Shown here: positions 62,073-64,000 of the stretch, in pieces | Numbering within the stretch: the stretch's first letter is position 1 | Layout: every line of letters begins with the position of its first letter | Assembly (NCBI RefSeq): GCF_029227915.1 | Contig: NC_079889.1 | Span: 2,790,001-2,854,000, forward strand | Direction: 5' to 3' | DNA length: 64,000 nucleotides | DNA from: Hydractinia symbiolongicarpus | Lineage: Eukaryota; Cnidaria; Hydrozoa; Anthoathecata; Hydractiniidae | The notes under the pieces: model-generated | The model's database searches: none | What the model saw: only the letters and a program-made list of their open reading frames with translations | What the model was told of the DNA's origin: nothing | Position numbers and translations under genes: made by a program

Positions 62073-64000
62073 GATCTAACTGCATCTTTTTATGTATAGA
62101 TGTATAATTTTTTTTATCATATTTTATCCCTGAAAAAAATATTTAAAAATAAGAAATATTTGACGTAAACACGCACATTATCATTGCAATGCATTTAAAA
62201 CGACAGCCTCTACACAATTAAGACGATAACTACGCGATAAGAGTTCTCGAAGTTATCGTCTTAGCAATTAAGCGAAGTCACTTTAGTGCTGTTGCGTTAG
62301 CCAAACCTACCAGGGTATTGTGATAAAGGTTTAAATAGGTTACCGTGATGTAAAAAATTGTTTGCAAAAGAAAAGATTTTAAAATTTAATGCAGAATTTA
62401 AGTTTGCGCATAGGACCTTCAATAATTTTGTAAAATGCAGATTAAAAAAAATGCAAGCGTGCACATTTTTATTAAAATCACCGAAATAAAATGGTAAAAT
62501 AGAAATCTGAAATAATTGTTTAAGTTAATGTTATGCTTGATTTATAAGGAAATTGTAAAGAATCCAAAAATAAAGTAAAATGCGAGATATAAGATCTTCA
62601 TTCTTGTTTAAAAATGCGAAACTTGAATTTCCGTGGAATGTGAGACAAATTTGCAAAAACTAATTCCGCATTTTTTTCTTCTCTTAAGTAAAAATCATGA
62701 CTTTATGAATAATTTAGTTTTTACACAAAAGACAAATCTACAGACACCTTTCCAGCGGTTAATAATTGCAAGAGAATTGCGGTGAAAAATACCTTATCAT
62801 GTGTCATCGGGTGTTGTCATAACGTCTACGTATATTTACGCTAACTTCAAAGTTACTCAAACATAGCTCTTCCTAACTTATGTTGTACTTAGTGACTTTA
62901 GAACATGAGAAGAGTTGAGAGCCAGACATTTTTATATTGTAATAAAAATAGGTTTATAACAAGTTGTAAAAGAAATAGGCTAATATGTTAAAAAAAAAGA
63001 AGTATTCATGTATGGTTAAAAATGTACGTTTACGCTGTCTTGTACCTTTAGGCGAATATATGACAATATACTCTATTGTATATACTTAAAAGTTTAAAAA
63101 CATTCGCGGGCAGAAACTTTCGCGAATTTTGGACAAATTCTCAAGAACATCGATTCGCTGAACTTTATGTTCGCAAAATATTTTAATATGACCCATTCGC
63201 TGAAATTTTATGTTCGCCACATGCAAAAATTTCGCGAATTTTCCCATTCGCAAATAAAATTTTCCGCAAAAGTTTCTGCACTTAAAGTATTAAAATATCC
63301 TAATATTCTTTAAATATCTATCTCAATATAGCTCCATATAAACGAAAAATAATAACCAAAGAAACATAATAAATACTTTTCTCCGTTCTTTCTGTAAAAA
63401 TAAAAATATATTCTAAGCCATCACCAATAAAAAACATGCCTAAATACTTAAAATATCACGGAAATACAATAAAATGTGTTTGTAATATATAAAATTAATT
63501 AAATAGTAACCTATAAAAAGAAAAAATACTTTTGTAGTCAAAATATATTGTCAACTTTTACGAGATAATGTGGAGATTTTGTGACCGTTACGTTTGTATT
63601 TATAAATTATCAACTATATCAAATAAAAAATCAATAAGTCTTATTGTAAATATATATATATAGTAATTTAACCTAAAAAAATCATGTGTTATGTTTAATT
63701 ATTTTACCATTAATTTTCATCACTCTCTTTAGCGTCATGCAACTCTCGTAGGTACCCTTATTCTGTTTCTTATACAAGGAAAATAAAAACAACTGAAGAA
63801 AAAGACAGATTGAAAATAAGAACAATGGCAGTAATGGAATTCCTTTTTTTAACAGAATAATGTCTAAGATTTTGTAAATGTATGTAATGCATTGTTAAAT
63901 AATTATAATAGTCAAAATATTTATAATTTTAATGGATCTTATAAAATATCAATACTTTGCCTTGCGCATAAAAATTGTAGTCAGGAAGAAAAAAAATCTG
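62073..64000. other. 5' flank of the receptor gene; no gene seen
   Basis: AT-rich. It contains a short inverted repeat at about 62218-62272 (AAGACGATAACT ... AGTTATCGTCTT) and the repeat at 63082. No promoter element can be named with confidence. Confidence 0.5.
63082..63290. repeat. TTCGCGAA-rich inverted-repeat element (MITE-like)
   Basis: The outer arms share GCAGAAACTTT(C/T)GCG and the inner arms share TTCGCGAATTTT, in inverted order, over about 200 bp. Similar motifs near 45.9-46.2 kb and 56.05-56.13 kb suggest a dispersed family. Target duplication is not clear. Confidence 0.5.

Overview
This window looks like nuclear DNA of an invertebrate animal, most likely a cnidarian and perhaps a hydrozoan. 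It is AT-rich, its genes are split by short GT-AG introns, and it carries a secreted F-type-lectin-like (F5/8 type C) family, two intronless rhodopsin-like GPCRs and many small DNA transposons and Helitron-like elements. The species assignment is inference. All exon models below were built by eye from splice sites and reading phase; no search was run.

Layout. 1-3070: wreck of a Ty3/gypsy-type retrotransposon pol region (+). 5.3-18.0 kb: three related lectin-like loci. The first is a minus-strand gene (5346-12022) with signal peptide, a small Cys domain, threonine-rich stalks and two F5/8C domains. The second is a compact plus-strand gene (14396-15728). The third is a minus-strand fragment (17698-18039). 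The first gene's largest intron holds two Helitron-like elements joined end to end (7891-9626). 18.6-20.65 kb: a 17-bp minisatellite of about 120 copies with higher-order structure.

23.6-35.8 kb: the most novel locus. A ten-exon gene (23621-27829, 548 aa) encodes a secreted, all-helical-looking protein. It has one ~58-61 residue repeat per exon and a C-x8-C motif across each of its first six exon junctions. A decayed tandem copy follows (31499-35808); its exon for the C-terminal helical unit is about 97% identical to the live gene although neighbouring exons are full of lesions. A piggyBac-type MITE nested in a Helitron-like 5' end sits inside the dead copy.

35.8-48.8 kb: mostly repeats, with a 112-bp direct-repeat pair, a TA-flanked MITE and one striking cysteine-rich exon (45070-45246). 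48.9-52.6 kb: two divergent single-exon class A-like GPCR genes in opposite orientations; a 50-bp fragment of a GPCR TM6 lies inside Helitron-like sequence at 46.8 kb. 55.8-62.1 kb: an eight-exon minus-strand gene (427 aa) whose phases all agree, encoding a single-pass receptor with about three FN3-like modules, one TM helix and a short tail with two adjacent YxxI/L motifs.

The named genes are all predicted secreted or membrane proteins. That suggests surface recognition or secretion roles, but no joint pathway can be shown from sequence alone.
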